A stretch of 41,047 nucleotides of DNA from Streptococcus parasanguinis (GCA_018377375.1 JAGZZN010000009.1:1-41047); one strand, 5' to 3'; positions 8,368-17,052 are shown, numbered from the stretch's first letter. The notes: generated by a model not told the origin, from the letters alone. Numbers and translations: made by a program.

Positions 8368-8595
8368 ATGTTAAATAAATTATTGTCCTTATATTTACAA
8401 AGTTTAGTGACGACAACGATTTTAGTTGGGATCGCTTCTTGTATTTGGATTGGCTATCGTGCCCTTAAGAAGAGAGATAAAACAGCCAAGCAACGACAAG
8501 CCCATTTGTATGATATCCTCTTAATTGATATCATGACGATTCCTATTTTAACCTTTGCGGTCATAGGGATTTTGTTTATCTTTCAAGCACGATAA
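8368..8595 (+). CDS. DUF4059 small membrane protein
   Basis: 75 residues, starting MLNKLLSLYLQSLV. Two hydrophobic helices (about 10-28 and 52-72) flank a basic cytoplasmic loop rich in RDKTAKQRQ. I recognise it as the DUF4059 family, which I recall between an amino-acid ABC transporter and trxB in other streptococci; function unknown. ATG 8368 has a GGAG 8 nt upstream. The upstream TTG at 8332 sits in the terminator and is unlikely. A strong trxB promoter starts right at its stop codon. The conserved neighbours suggest a role linked to thiol or cystine balance, but that is inference. Confidence 0.85.
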   Translation: MLNKLLSLYLQSLVTTTILVGIASCIWIGYRALKKRDKTAKQRQAHLYDILLIDIMTIPILTFAVIGILFIFQAR

Positions 8596-8624
8596 TTGCA
8601 AAAAGACCGTGTGAGAATTATAAT
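8596..8624 (+). promoter_or_regulatory. Promoter of trxB
   Basis: -35 TTGCAA (8596-8601), 17-bp spacer, -10 TATAAT (8619-8624). Confidence 0.85.
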
Positions 8625-8653
8625 GGTTACAACGAAACAGAAAGAGGTTGAGT

Positions 8654-9565
8654 ATGTTTGATACAGTGATTATTGGAGCAGGTCCTGCAGGGATGACTGC
8701 TGCCCTTTATGCAGCACGAAGCAATTTAAAGGTCGCATTGATTGAGAGAGGAATTCCAGGCGGTCAAATGAACAATACGTCTGACATTGAAAACTATCCT
8801 GGCTATGCGAATATTAGTGGCCCAGACTTGGCTGAAAAAATGTTTGAGCCTTTAGAAAATCTTGGTGTGGAACATTTGTTTGGACAGGTAGAGCGCATCG
8901 AAGACCACGGAGCAACCAAAAAGATTGTCACAGATGATGGGGAATTTGAAGCTAAAACCGTGGTGATTGCAACAGGGTCTAACCACCGTTCATTGAATGT
9001 CCCTGGTGAAGAGGAGCTAAATAGTAGAGGGGTTTCCTACTGTGCTGTTTGTGATGGAGCTTTCTTTAGAGACGAGGATCTCTTGGTCGTTGGTGGAGGT
9101 GATTCTGCGGTAGAAGAAGCTGTCTTTTTGACTCAGTTTGCAAAAACAGTGACCATTGCCCATCGTCGTGATCAGTTGCGTGCCCAAAAAGTTCTTCAAG
9201 ATCGTGCCTTTGCCAATGATAAAATTCATTTTGCTTGGAATACGGTTGTTGAAGAAATTAAGGGTGAACAAAAAGTAACGTCTGTCCTTTTAAAAGATGT
9301 GAAGACAGGAGAGGTTAGAGAGCAAGCCTTCGGTGGTGTCTTTATCTATGTCGGTTTAGATCCTGTCAGTGAATTTGCGACAGAACTTGGTATTTTAGAT
9401 GAAAATGGCTGGGTGGTCACGGATGATCATATGAGAACCACAGTCCCAGGTATTTTTGCAGTTGGCGATGTTCGTCAAAAAGATTTGCGTCAAGTGACGA
9501 CAGCAGTCGGAGACGGTGCGATTGCTGGCCAAGAAGTTTATAAATATATCACAGAAAACTTTTAA
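8654..9565 (+). CDS. trxB: Thioredoxin reductase
   Basis: 303 residues. FAD/NADPH enzyme that reduces thioredoxin in the cytoplasm. The N-terminal FAD site GAGPAGMTAALYAARSNL begins near residue 8. The redox-active disulfide is C130-A-V-C133, the NADPH-binding GGGDSAVEEA with HRRDQLRA follows, and the FAD-binding GIFAVGDVR is near the C-terminus. ATG 8654 follows AGAGG; a TTG two codons upstream is less likely. It has its own strong promoter and a strong terminator, so it is monocistronic. Confidence 0.97.
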   Translation: MFDTVIIGAGPAGMTAALYAARSNLKVALIERGIPGGQMNNTSDIENYPGYANISGPDLAEKMFEPLENLGVEHLFGQVERIEDHGATKKIVTDDGEFEAKTVVIATGSNHRSLNVPGEEELNSRGVSYCAVCDGAFFRDEDLLVVGGGDSAVEEAVFLTQFAKTVTIAHRRDQLRAQKVLQDRAFANDKIHFAWNTVVEEIKGEQKVTSVLLKDVKTGEVREQAFGGVFIYVGLDPVSEFATELGILDENGWVVTDDHMRTTVPGIFAVGDVRQKDLRQVTTAVGDGAIAGQEVYKYITENF

Positions 9566-9570
9566 TCCAA

Positions 9571-9602
9571 AAAAATCTGAGCTTCCTGTCTCAGATTTTT
9601 TT
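9571..9602 (+). terminator. Terminator after trxB
   Basis: Stem AATCTGAG / CTCAGATT with an 8-nt loop, flanked by A- and T-runs; may work in both directions. Confidence 0.9.
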
Positions 9603-9638
9603 CATGCTTTCCTTTCAGTATTCAATAGGGCTGAAATG

Positions 9639-9647
9639 TGCTATAAT
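9639..9647 (+). promoter_or_regulatory. Extended -10 promoter of pncB
   Basis: TGCTATAAT with no good -35. The predicted leader is about 50 nt. Confidence 0.7.
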
Positions 9648-9704
9648 GGTACTAATTTTATGGTAGGAATTCATAGAACAAATCAATAAAAAAGAGGTAT
9701 ACAT

Positions 9705-11165
9705 ATGTATCCAGATGACAGTTTAACCTTGCATACTGATTTATACCAAATCAACATGATGCAAGTCTATTTTGATCAAGGTATCCACAATAAACATGCC
9801 GTATTTGAAGTCTATTTTCGTCAACAGCCTTTTAAAAACGGCTACGCAGTATTTGCTGGCTTAGAGAGAATTGTGAAATACTTGGAAAACTTGATTTTTT
9901 CTGAGAGCGATATTGCCTATTTAGAGTCACTTGGTTATCATGGGGCCTTCTTGGAATATCTCCGTGATCTCAAGTTGGAATTGACGGTACGTTCGGCTCA
10001 AGAAGGAGACTTAGTCTTTGCGAATGAACCAATTGTTCAGGTAGAAGGTCCTCTGGCTCAGTGTCAATTGGTGGAAACAGCCCTATTGAATATCGTCAAC
10101 TTTCAAACCTTGATTGCGACTAAGGCAGCTCGTATTCGTTCGGTCATTGAAGATGAGCCTTTGATGGAATTTGGAACCCGTCGTGCGCAAGAAATGGATG
10201 CTGCCATTTGGGGAACTCGTGCAGCAGTCATCGGAGGGGCCAATGGAACTAGTAATGTTCGTGCAGGAAAACTCTTTGGAATCCCAGTTTTAGGAACCCA
10301 TGCCCATTCTCTTGTACAAGTATATGGGAATGACTATCAAGCCTTTAAAGCTTATGCGGAAACCCATAAAGATTGTGTCTTCCTCGTCGATACCTATGAT
10401 ACGCTTCGTATTGGGGTACCAGCAGCTATTCAGGTAGCACGTGAAATGGGAGATAAAATCAATTTCCTAGGCGTACGGATTGACTCAGGAGATATTGCCT
10501 ATATTTCTAAAAAGGTTCGCCAGCAATTAGATGAGGCTGGGTTTACAACTGCTAAAATCTACGCTTCTAATGACTTGGATGAAAATACCATCCTCAACTT
10601 AAAAATGCAAAAAGCAAAAATTGATGTTTGGGGTGTAGGAACCAAGTTAATTACAGCTTACGATCAACCAGCGCTTGGAGCGGTATACAAAATTGTCTCT
10701 GTTGAAAACGAAGCAGGAGAGATGATCAATACCATCAAGCTTTCCAATAATGCGGAGAAAGTTTCTACTCCAGGTAAAAAGCAAGTCTGGCGGATTACGA
10801 GCCGTGAAAAAGGTAAGTCAGAAGGGGACTACATCACTTATGATGGAGTAGATGTTTCACAACTGACAGAACTTAAAATGTTCCATCCAACTTATACCTA
10901 CATTAATAAAACAGTCCGAAACTTTGAGGCGATTCCTCTTTTAGTGGATATTTTTAAAGAGGGTCAATTGGTTTATCAACTGCCAACATTATCAGAAATT
11001 CAAGAATATGCTCGTAAAAATTACGATCAATTATGGGATGAATACAAGCGCGTCCTCAATCCACAGCATTACCCAGTTGACTTGGCAAAAGATATTTGGC
11101 AGGATAAGATGGATCTGATCGAGGAAATGCGTAACAAGGCCAATGGAGAAGGAGAAGCAAAATGA
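9705..11165 (+). CDS. pncB: Nicotinate phosphoribosyltransferase
   Basis: 486 residues. Converts nicotinate and PRPP to nicotinate mononucleotide, the first step of NAD salvage (Preiss-Handler). Visible family signatures are LHTDLYQINMMQVYF at the N-terminus, MEFGTRRAQEMDAA near residue 150, GTHAHSLVQVYG (about 200) and LGVRIDSGDIAY (about 260). ATG 9705 is preceded by AAAAGAGG with an 8-nt gap. It overlaps nadE by 4 nt (ATGA), so the first and last salvage steps are coupled. No transporter for niacin is next to it. Confidence 0.95.
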   Translation: MYPDDSLTLHTDLYQINMMQVYFDQGIHNKHAVFEVYFRQQPFKNGYAVFAGLERIVKYLENLIFSESDIAYLESLGYHGAFLEYLRDLKLELTVRSAQEGDLVFANEPIVQVEGPLAQCQLVETALLNIVNFQTLIATKAARIRSVIEDEPLMEFGTRRAQEMDAAIWGTRAAVIGGANGTSNVRAGKLFGIPVLGTHAHSLVQVYGNDYQAFKAYAETHKDCVFLVDTYDTLRIGVPAAIQVAREMGDKINFLGVRIDSGDIAYISKKVRQQLDEAGFTTAKIYASNDLDENTILNLKMQKAKIDVWGVGTKLITAYDQPALGAVYKIVSVENEAGEMINTIKLSNNAEKVSTPGKKQVWRITSREKGKSEGDYITYDGVDVSQLTELKMFHPTYTYINKTVRNFEAIPLLVDIFKEGQLVYQLPTLSEIQEYARKNYDQLWDEYKRVLNPQHYPVDLAKDIWQDKMDLIEEMRNKANGEGEAK

Positions 11166-11986
11166 GTTTGCAAGAAGAGATTATCCAACAATTGGGTGTC
11201 AAGCCAATTATTGATCCTCAGGAAGAGATTCGCCGCTCGGTTGATTTCTTAAAAAGATATCTAAAAAAGCATCCCTTCTTGAAAACATTTGTATTAGGGA
11301 TCTCAGGAGGACAAGATTCAACGCTTGCTGGACGATTAGCTCAATTAGCCATGGAAGAAATGCGCGCAGAAACAGGAGATGCCTCCTATCAATTTATTGC
11401 CGTTCGTCTTCCTTATGGGGTACAGGCAGATGAAGCAGATGCACAAAAAGCTTTGGCCTTTATCCAGCCGGATGTTAGCCTGGTTGTGAATATCAAGGAG
11501 TCTGCTGACGAAATGGTACGAGCAGTAGAAGCGACTGGAACAGAGGTTTCTGATTTTAACAAAGGCAATATGAAGGCTCGCAGTCGCATGATTGCTCAGT
11601 ATGCTCTAGCTGGAGCACGTAGCGGAGCGGTGATTGGGACGGATCATGCTGCAGAAAATATTACTGGTTTCTTCACAAAATTTGGAGATGGTGGTGCAGA
11701 TATTTTGCCCCTTTTCCGTTTGAATAAACGTCAAGGAAAACAATTGCTTAAGGCCTTAGGAGCCGATCCTGCTCTTTATGAGAAAATTCCAACAGCAGAT
11801 TTGGAAGAAGAAAAACCAGGAATAGCAGATGAAGTAGCGCTGGGTGTCACCTATAATGAAATCGATGATTACCTAGAAGGCAAACAAGTGAGTCCAGAAG
11901 CTCAAGCCACTATTGAAAAATGGTGGTACAAAGGCCAACACAAACGCCACTTGCCAATCACAGTATTTGATCATTTTTGGGAGTAA
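11162..11986 (+). CDS. nadE: NH3-dependent NAD synthetase
   Basis: 274 residues. Amidates nicotinate adenine dinucleotide to NAD using ATP and ammonia. The PP-loop ATP-binding motif GISGGQDSTLAGR is at about residues 45-57; NMKARSRMIAQYALA and GTDHAAENITGFFTKFGDGGADI follow, as in the ammonia-dependent single-domain enzyme. There is no glutaminase domain. ATG overlaps pncB. The stop codon lies in the A-run of the terminator. Confidence 0.96.
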   Translation: MSLQEEIIQQLGVKPIIDPQEEIRRSVDFLKRYLKKHPFLKTFVLGISGGQDSTLAGRLAQLAMEEMRAETGDASYQFIAVRLPYGVQADEADAQKALAFIQPDVSLVVNIKESADEMVRAVEATGTEVSDFNKGNMKARSRMIAQYALAGARSGAVIGTDHAAENITGFFTKFGDGGADILPLFRLNKRQGKQLLKALGADPALYEKIPTADLEEEKPGIADEVALGVTYNEIDDYLEGKQVSPEAQATIEKWWYKGQHKRHLPITVFDHFWE

Positions 11987-12007
11987 AAAGGTCCACTGGA
12001 CCTTTTT
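11985..12007 (+). terminator. Terminator after nadE
   Basis: Perfect stem AAAAAGGTCC / GGACCTTTTT with a 3-nt loop, overlapping the nadE stop; symmetrical and probably bidirectional. Confidence 0.9.
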
Positions 12008-12032
12008 AGCCCGAGTCTTAAAATAGGAGAAC

Positions 12033-12078
12033 GAGGAAGAAATCGGTAACTCGTAGAGTTCGATTTCGTAGTCTCACC
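12033..12078 (+). repeat. Structured intergenic repeat, copy B
   Basis: Hairpin with arms GAAATCG (12039-12045) / CGATTTC (12061-12067) and an inner AACTC / GAGTT stem around a gta loop; outer GAG / CTC can pair too. It aligns with copy A at 45-92 read on the minus strand. Relative to copy A, one inner T-A pair is replaced by C-G on both sides, so pairing is kept. Non-coding. Confidence 0.6.
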
Positions 12079-12149
12079 ATACAATATTGTGAAAAGCATC
12101 AAAAAGAAGGGCGATTTCATCCGTCCTTTTCTTCTAGATTAAAATAACC

Positions 12150-12168
12150 AACTTGCAAAGTTCAAGTT
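12150..12168. promoter_or_regulatory. Palindrome upstream of GNAT gene, candidate operator
   Basis: AACTTG and CAAGTT separated by 7 nt, 28 nt before the acetyltransferase start. Size and symmetry suit a dimeric repressor such as a MarR-family protein, but no such regulator gene is nearby. A small RNA hairpin is the alternative. Confidence 0.35.
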
Positions 12169-12195
12169 GCATAAAAAAATGAAGGGAGACAATCT

Positions 12196-12747
12196 ATGAA
12201 GCATCTTGGAAGTCTTGTCATAGAGACAGAGCATTTATACTTGAGGCCTTTCATTTTGGAGGATGCACCAGCGATGTTTGAAAATTGGGCTTCTGATCCT
12301 GAAACTCTGAAATATGTCACCTGGGATGCCCATGCATCTTCTGAGAGAACTAGAGAATCAATTAAAAGATGGATCGAACAGTATCGTAAATCAGATACTT
12401 ATAAATGGGCGATCTGTTTGAAAACATCACCGGATCAGGTAATTGGAGATATTAGTGTGGTTTCTCAGGACCCGGAAAGTCAATCATGCGAGCTAGGTTA
12501 TATCCTTGGCAAGAAATTCTGGGGGCAGGGATTCATGACAGAAGCCGTCATAGCTGTTTTGGCTTTCTTATTGAACGAAGTCGGATTTAAAGAAATCAAA
12601 GCCACTTATGTCAGTTTAAATCCTGCTTCAGGGAAAGTCATGGAAAAGACAGGAATGCAGTATGTAGAAACCATCCCTCATGCCATTCAACGCAAAGGAT
12701 ATTGTGGGGATAAAATCATCTATTCTATACAGAATCCCTCTCTATAG
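12196..12747 (+). CDS. GNAT-family N-acetyltransferase (RimJ/RimL-like)
   Basis: 183 residues. The N-terminus IETEHLYLRPFILEDAPAMF and the body match the RimJ/RimL-type GNAT fold, which moves acetyl from acetyl-CoA to an amine. Motif A (CoA binding) is in ELGYILGKKFWGQGFMTEAV (about 95-115), and NPASGKVMEKTGMQYV (about 150) is the typical motif B end. The substrate cannot be read. ATG follows GAAGGGAGA with normal spacing. It stands alone between a structured intergenic segment and the pepC promoter, with no clear terminator of its own, so read-through into pepC is possible. Confidence 0.88.
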   Translation: MKHLGSLVIETEHLYLRPFILEDAPAMFENWASDPETLKYVTWDAHASSERTRESIKRWIEQYRKSDTYKWAICLKTSPDQVIGDISVVSQDPESQSCELGYILGKKFWGQGFMTEAVIAVLAFLLNEVGFKEIKATYVSLNPASGKVMEKTGMQYVETIPHAIQRKGYCGDKIIYSIQNPSL

Positions 12748-12759
12748 GGTGATTTTTAC

Positions 12760-12787
12760 TTGAAGATTCTGCTCAAAGGATTATAAT
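12760..12787 (+). promoter_or_regulatory. Promoter of pepC
   Basis: -35 TTGAAG (12760-12765), 16-bp spacer, -10 TATAAT (12782-12787). Confidence 0.75.
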
Positions 12788-12814
12788 AGTAAATAACGAA
12801 AAAAGGAGATTGCT

Positions 12815-14149
12815 ATGTCAGAATTAACGAAAGAATTTACAGACCAGCTCTATGCTAATTATGAAGCAAATGTGAAATATGCGGCTCTTGAAAATGCTGT
12901 TACCCACAATGGGATCCATGCATCGCTTGAAACGCGCAAGAGTGCAGTAGAAAATACACCAGTTTTTTCACTTGATTTGACCAAGGATAAGGTGACAAAC
13001 CAAAAAGCATCTGGACGTTGTTGGATGTTTGCGGCTTTAAATACCTTCCGTCACAAGATGATTTCAAACTTCCAATTGGAGGATTTTGAATTGTCTCAAG
13101 CACATACTTTCTTTTGGGATAAGTATGAAAAATCAAACTGGTTTTTGGAGCAAGTGATTGCTACAGCAGACCAAGAATTGACCAGCCGTAAGGTGGCTTT
13201 TCTCCTACAAACCCCTCAACAAGATGGCGGTCAATGGGATATGGTGGTATCCCTCTTTGAGAAATACGGAGTGGTTCCAAAATCAGTTTATCCAGAATCG
13301 ATTTCTTCAAGCAATAGCCGGGAATTGAACACCTACCTCAATAAACTCTTGCGTCAAGATGCGCAAATCTTGCGTGATTTGATTCACTCAGGCGCAGATA
13401 GTGAGGCAGTTGCGAGCAAGAAACAAGCGCTGTTGCAAGAAATTTTTAACTTCTTGGCTATGTCTTTAGGATTGCCTCCACGTGAATTTGACTTTGCATA
13501 CCGTGATAAGGACAACCAATTCCATAGTGAAAGTGGCTTAACTCCACAAGGCTTCTACAAAAAATATGTAGACCTTCAATTAGACGATTACGTCTCTATT
13601 ATCAATGCCCCAACTACAGACAAGCCATATGGAAAATCTTACACCGTAGATATGCTGGGCAATGTTGTTGGTAGCCGTCCAGTCCGCTATCTAAATGTTC
13701 CAATGGATCGATTGAAAGAATTAGCCATTGCTCAAATGAAAGCAGGAGAAACTGTCTGGTTTGGTTCAGATGTAGGCCAAGTCAGCAACCGTAAAGCGGG
13801 AATCCTGGCAACAGATGTCTACGATTTTGAAGCAGGCATGGACATTCATTTGACACAAGACAAGGCGGGTCGCTTGGACTATGCAGAAAGTCTCATGACA
13901 CATGCTATGGTCTTGACAGGGGTTGATTTAGACGAAGCAGGTCAGTCTCGTAAATGGAAGGTTGAAAATTCATGGGGAGACAAGGTCGGTACAGATGGTT
14001 ACTTTGTGGCTTCTGATGCTTGGATGGATGAATATACCTACCAAATCGTGGTTCGTAAAGAATTCCTAACAGCAGACGAATTAGCAGCCTATGAAGCAGA
14101 ACCAATTGTCCTAGCACCGTGGGATCCAATGGGAGCTTTGGCAAAATAA
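12815..14149 (+). CDS. pepC: Aminopeptidase C (bleomycin hydrolase family)
   Basis: 444 residues, the usual length of lactic-acid-bacterial PepC. Cytoplasmic papain-type (C1B) aminopeptidase that trims peptides. The catalytic triad is visible: Cys69 in QKASGRCWMF, His363 in MTHAMVLTG and Asn385 in VENSWGD. The C-terminus ends in GALAK, the arm that in this family reaches into the active site and makes the enzyme an aminopeptidase. ATG follows AAAAAAGGAG. Own promoter and terminator; monocistronic. Confidence 0.97.
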   Translation: MSELTKEFTDQLYANYEANVKYAALENAVTHNGIHASLETRKSAVENTPVFSLDLTKDKVTNQKASGRCWMFAALNTFRHKMISNFQLEDFELSQAHTFFWDKYEKSNWFLEQVIATADQELTSRKVAFLLQTPQQDGGQWDMVVSLFEKYGVVPKSVYPESISSSNSRELNTYLNKLLRQDAQILRDLIHSGADSEAVASKKQALLQEIFNFLAMSLGLPPREFDFAYRDKDNQFHSESGLTPQGFYKKYVDLQLDDYVSIINAPTTDKPYGKSYTVDMLGNVVGSRPVRYLNVPMDRLKELAIAQMKAGETVWFGSDVGQVSNRKAGILATDVYDFEAGMDIHLTQDKAGRLDYAESLMTHAMVLTGVDLDEAGQSRKWKVENSWGDKVGTDGYFVASDAWMDEYTYQIVVRKEFLTADELAAYEAEPIVLAPWDPMGALAK

Positions 14150-14158
14150 TGATACAGA

Positions 14159-14182
14159 AAAGAGCCGAAAGGCTCTTTTTTT
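14159..14182 (+). terminator. Terminator after pepC
   Basis: Stem AAGAGCC / GGCTCTT with a gaaa tetraloop and seven T. Confidence 0.92.
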
Positions 14183-14263
14183 ATATACTCAAAAATAAAA
14201 AAGCTGGGAAGTCTAACTAAATAAATCAGATTTTATTCGTTCTGGTTTTTTAACCATTGTTTT

Positions 14264-14290
14264 AAAAAAGCCGGGCGAAAAGCCCGACTT
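14264..14290 (-). terminator. Terminator after pbp1A
   Basis: On the minus strand, stem AAGTCGGGC / GCCCGGCTT with a 5-nt loop, then a T-run, 10 nt past the pbp1A stop. Confidence 0.9.
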
Positions 14291-14300
14291 CTCCATTAGA

Positions 14301-16418
14301 TTATTCGTTATGGTTGTTAGAGTCTTGCGAAGAAGGCTCAGATGGTTTAGATGGATTTTCTTCGTTTGAAGAGCCAGACGATGGTTCTTCATACGAATAC
14401 TGATCAGTGGAATAACTTGGCTCATAATAGTAGTTATTGTAGTTGTTCTTACCATTGTTTAAGTAGAGATAAGAACCACTTCGATACAGTCCACTTGGTT
14501 GCGTCCAATCTGTATGACCAGAATTGTTGTTATTAGCAAGATAGAGCATCATCTGACGGTAAACATCTGTTGCTACCTTAATTCCGTTGTCTAATACCGG
14601 AGTCAAGCGATTTGAATAACCAGTCCAGACGGCCATAGCATATTCAGGTGTGTATCCAACGAATGATTCATCTGGCATTACAATACTTGAATAACTTGAG
14701 TTCTTTGTTAATTTGTTTAATTCATTGTCAGAGTAATTTGAAGTACCGGTCTTCCCAGCTTGGTAAACTCCTGAAATAGCCGCATTTGTACCAATACCAG
14801 ACATGAGGACTGTCTTCATCATATCAGTCATCATGTAGGCCGTCGTCGCTTTCATAGCGCGGGTTCCTTCAGAATCAAACTCTTTAGTCGTTCCATCACT
14901 AAAGACGACTCGGTTAACGTAGCTTGGTTTATAATAGGTACCACCATTTGCAAAAGCCGCATAGGCAGCAGCCATTTTTTCACTGCTGGCTCCGTATTTG
15001 TTGCTCGAATCACTAGTGTTACTTGAGATGGCATTCGCGTAAACCATTTCGGGATAGTCGATTCCTAACCCATTTAGGAATTTCTTAGCTTTTTTAAGGC
15101 CAACTTTTTCAAGTGCTTTGACCGCAGGAACGTTACGAGATTGTTGGATCGCATAGGTCATGGTAATGCTACCATAGTAAGAACGGTCCCAGTTGTAAAA
15201 CGGTGTTGATGAATGAGGGAAATTGTATGGCTCATCTGTGATCGTAGCGGCAGTAGAAGTGTATTCCTCATGCTCGAGAGCAGGTGCATAGTCTGAAATC
15301 GGCTTCATAGTTGATCCCCAATCGCGATTAGTTTCAACCGCTTGGTTGGTACCAAAGGAAACATTGCTAGATTGGTGACGAGAACCCAGCTGAGCAATGA
15401 CTTTACCAGTATTGACATCAATAACGGTAGAAGCTACTTGCATTTCATCATCCGGGTAATTGACATATTCATCTGTATTGTAGATATCCCATAGTTTCTT
15501 TTGAGCTTCTGTGTCCACGTTTGTATAGACATCCATTCCGGTTGTCAACAAATTGTAGCCCGTTTCTTCTTCGACTTGCTCGATCACTTCTTTTAGGTAA
15601 TTATCCATATAAGCTGGATAACTGCTTGAAGAGCTAAGACTTTGAAGACCATCTGTAACAGGTGTATTCACTGCCGCTTCGTATTGTTTATTGGAAATGG
15701 ACTTCATATCGAGCATTTCTTTTAAAACTAAGTTTCGGCGTTGAAGTGCCGCTTCGGGATGAGAATAAGGATCGTATTGGTTCGGCGCTTGAGGCATCCC
15801 TGCTAGAAGCGCTACTTGAGGGAGCGATAGATCTTTTAGGTCTTTTCCATAATAGCTTTTTGCAGCTGTCTGCATTCCATAGTTCCCATTCGCCATAAAT
15901 ACTTTATTAACGTAATAGGTCAAGATTTCTTGTTTGGTTGCTTTCTTTTCCAACTGAGTTGCTAACCAAGCTTCTTGAATCTTTCGTGATAGGGTACGAT
16001 CGGAAGCGGAAGTTGAGAAATAGGTTAATTTGATCAATTGCTGCGTTAAGGTTGATCCCCCTTGGCTTCCTCCTCGCAAGTTGTGAAGGAAGGAGCCACC
16101 AATCCGAATGATATCGACCCCACGGTGATTGAAGAAACGGTGGTCTTCAATCGCCACGATAGCGTTAACCAAATCAGTTGGGATTTGGTCTGTTGAGACG
16201 TTGATTCGTTTCTCAGCACCTAAATCCGCAATCAAGTTATTTTGATTGTCATAAATCTTACTAGATGTTGTGGCAACCAGATCTTTTTCAGACAAGGTTG
16301 GTGCTTTCATCGCATAATAACTAAAGATTAGTCCACCAAGGACGAATAAAAGTAAGAAAAATGAAATGGCTGCTATGGCAACATATTTCAACCATTGAAT
16401 GACTGTTTGTTTATTCAT
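14301..16418 (-). CDS. pbp1A: Penicillin-binding protein 1A
   Basis: 705 residues (pneumococcal PBP1a is about 719). Bifunctional class A PBP that polymerises and cross-links peptidoglycan. Membrane helix about 13-35. Glycosyltransferase domain with E91-D-H-R-F-F and GGSTLTQQL. Transpeptidase motifs S369-T-M-K, S427-R-N and K556-T-G. The STMK threonine, altered in many resistant pneumococci, is intact. The last ~75 residues are low complexity, rich in Asn, Tyr, Ser, Glu and Pro, presumably an extracellular flexible tail. ATG directly abuts the recU stop (TAA ATG), so the two are co-translated. I see no clear promoter in the end of recU. Confidence 0.96.
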   Translation of the reverse strand: MNKQTVIQWLKYVAIAAISFFLLLFVLGGLIFSYYAMKAPTLSEKDLVATTSSKIYDNQNNLIADLGAEKRINVSTDQIPTDLVNAIVAIEDHRFFNHRGVDIIRIGGSFLHNLRGGSQGGSTLTQQLIKLTYFSTSASDRTLSRKIQEAWLATQLEKKATKQEILTYYVNKVFMANGNYGMQTAAKSYYGKDLKDLSLPQVALLAGMPQAPNQYDPYSHPEAALQRRNLVLKEMLDMKSISNKQYEAAVNTPVTDGLQSLSSSSSYPAYMDNYLKEVIEQVEEETGYNLLTTGMDVYTNVDTEAQKKLWDIYNTDEYVNYPDDEMQVASTVIDVNTGKVIAQLGSRHQSSNVSFGTNQAVETNRDWGSTMKPISDYAPALEHEEYTSTAATITDEPYNFPHSSTPFYNWDRSYYGSITMTYAIQQSRNVPAVKALEKVGLKKAKKFLNGLGIDYPEMVYANAISSNTSDSSNKYGASSEKMAAAYAAFANGGTYYKPSYVNRVVFSDGTTKEFDSEGTRAMKATTAYMMTDMMKTVLMSGIGTNAAISGVYQAGKTGTSNYSDNELNKLTKNSSYSSIVMPDESFVGYTPEYAMAVWTGYSNRLTPVLDNGIKVATDVYRQMMLYLANNNNSGHTDWTQPSGLYRSGSYLYLNNGKNNYNNYYYEPSYSTDQYSYEEPSSGSSNEENPSKPSEPSSQDSNNHNE

Positions 16419-17012
16419 TTAAATACCGCCTAGAAGTTTCTGTTCGATAATATCAAGATAAGGAACGCTTGGAAGTCGATTCTTATCTACTAAAAAGCCG
16501 TGCTCCTGAATATAGGAGAGTGGCATGGATTTACTACCATGATCGATGTTGTAATAGTATATTAGTGGAGGAGCAGGAAGTAAGTAGGTTTCGCTCAACT
16601 TTGCAAAATGCAAGAGAACGAAACAGATACCACCTTGCTGGACAACCGCTTCCATATGATCAATCTGATGTTGATGAAAATTTTTCATCGGCATGGACTG
16701 CTTTTGCTGCGTTTCCTTAGCTTCGAAATCGATATAGCGCCCCTTGTATACTCCAGAATAGTCCGTGGTTGAGGCTTGCCTGAAATAGGCTTCAACAATC
16801 TTTGCCCGACTGCGACGTGGATAATCCACTTTCACGATTTGAATCGGGGTTGGTTTTTTGTGGATGACTGCCAGACCTCGAGAAAGATAGTATTGATTGC
16901 TTTCGTTGATCATTTTTTCAAATGTCATCCCACGATTCGCAAAGTCGATCGGATGTTTCTTTTGTGTAGAGACCAAGGTTTTTTTGGCTACTTTATGTGG
17001 ATAGTTGACCAT
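16419..17012 (-). CDS. recU: Holliday junction resolvase RecU
   Basis: 197 residues. Endonuclease that resolves Holliday junctions in recombination and segregation in Firmicutes. Signatures include ANRGMTFEKMINESNQYYLSRG (about 25-46), the catalytic region TTDYSGVYKGRYIDFEAKET (acidic residues plus Lys, about 87-106) and FHQHQIDHM. ATG follows AAGGAG. First gene of the recU-pbp1A unit, divergent from the DUF1273 gene. Coupling of a resolvase with PBP1a is a conserved Firmicute arrangement. Confidence 0.95.
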   Translation of the reverse strand: MVNYPHKVAKKTLVSTQKKHPIDFANRGMTFEKMINESNQYYLSRGLAVIHKKPTPIQIVKVDYPRRSRAKIVEAYFRQASTTDYSGVYKGRYIDFEAKETQQKQSMPMKNFHQHQIDHMEAVVQQGGICFVLLHFAKLSETYLLPAPPLIYYYNIDHGSKSMPLSYIQEHGFLVDKNRLPSVPYLDIIEQKLLGGI

Positions 17013-17023
17013 AGTTCTCCTTA

Positions 17024-17052
17024 TTGGTACAATTACATCACTCTATTATATC
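17024..17052 (+). promoter_or_regulatory. Promoter of the DUF1273 gene
   Basis: -35 TTGGTA (17024-17029), 17-bp spacer, -10-like TATATC (17047-17052). It overlaps the divergent recU promoter. Confidence 0.45.

Noticed and set aside
12081..12140. Possible second terminator (AAGAAGGGCG with CGTCCTTTTCTT) before the GNAT gene
   Set aside because: The stem has several wobbles and the T-run is interrupted; not convincing.
16419..16420. Possible recU/pbp1A fusion or frameshift
   Set aside because: The recU stop TAA is followed immediately by the pbp1A ATG; both proteins are full length.
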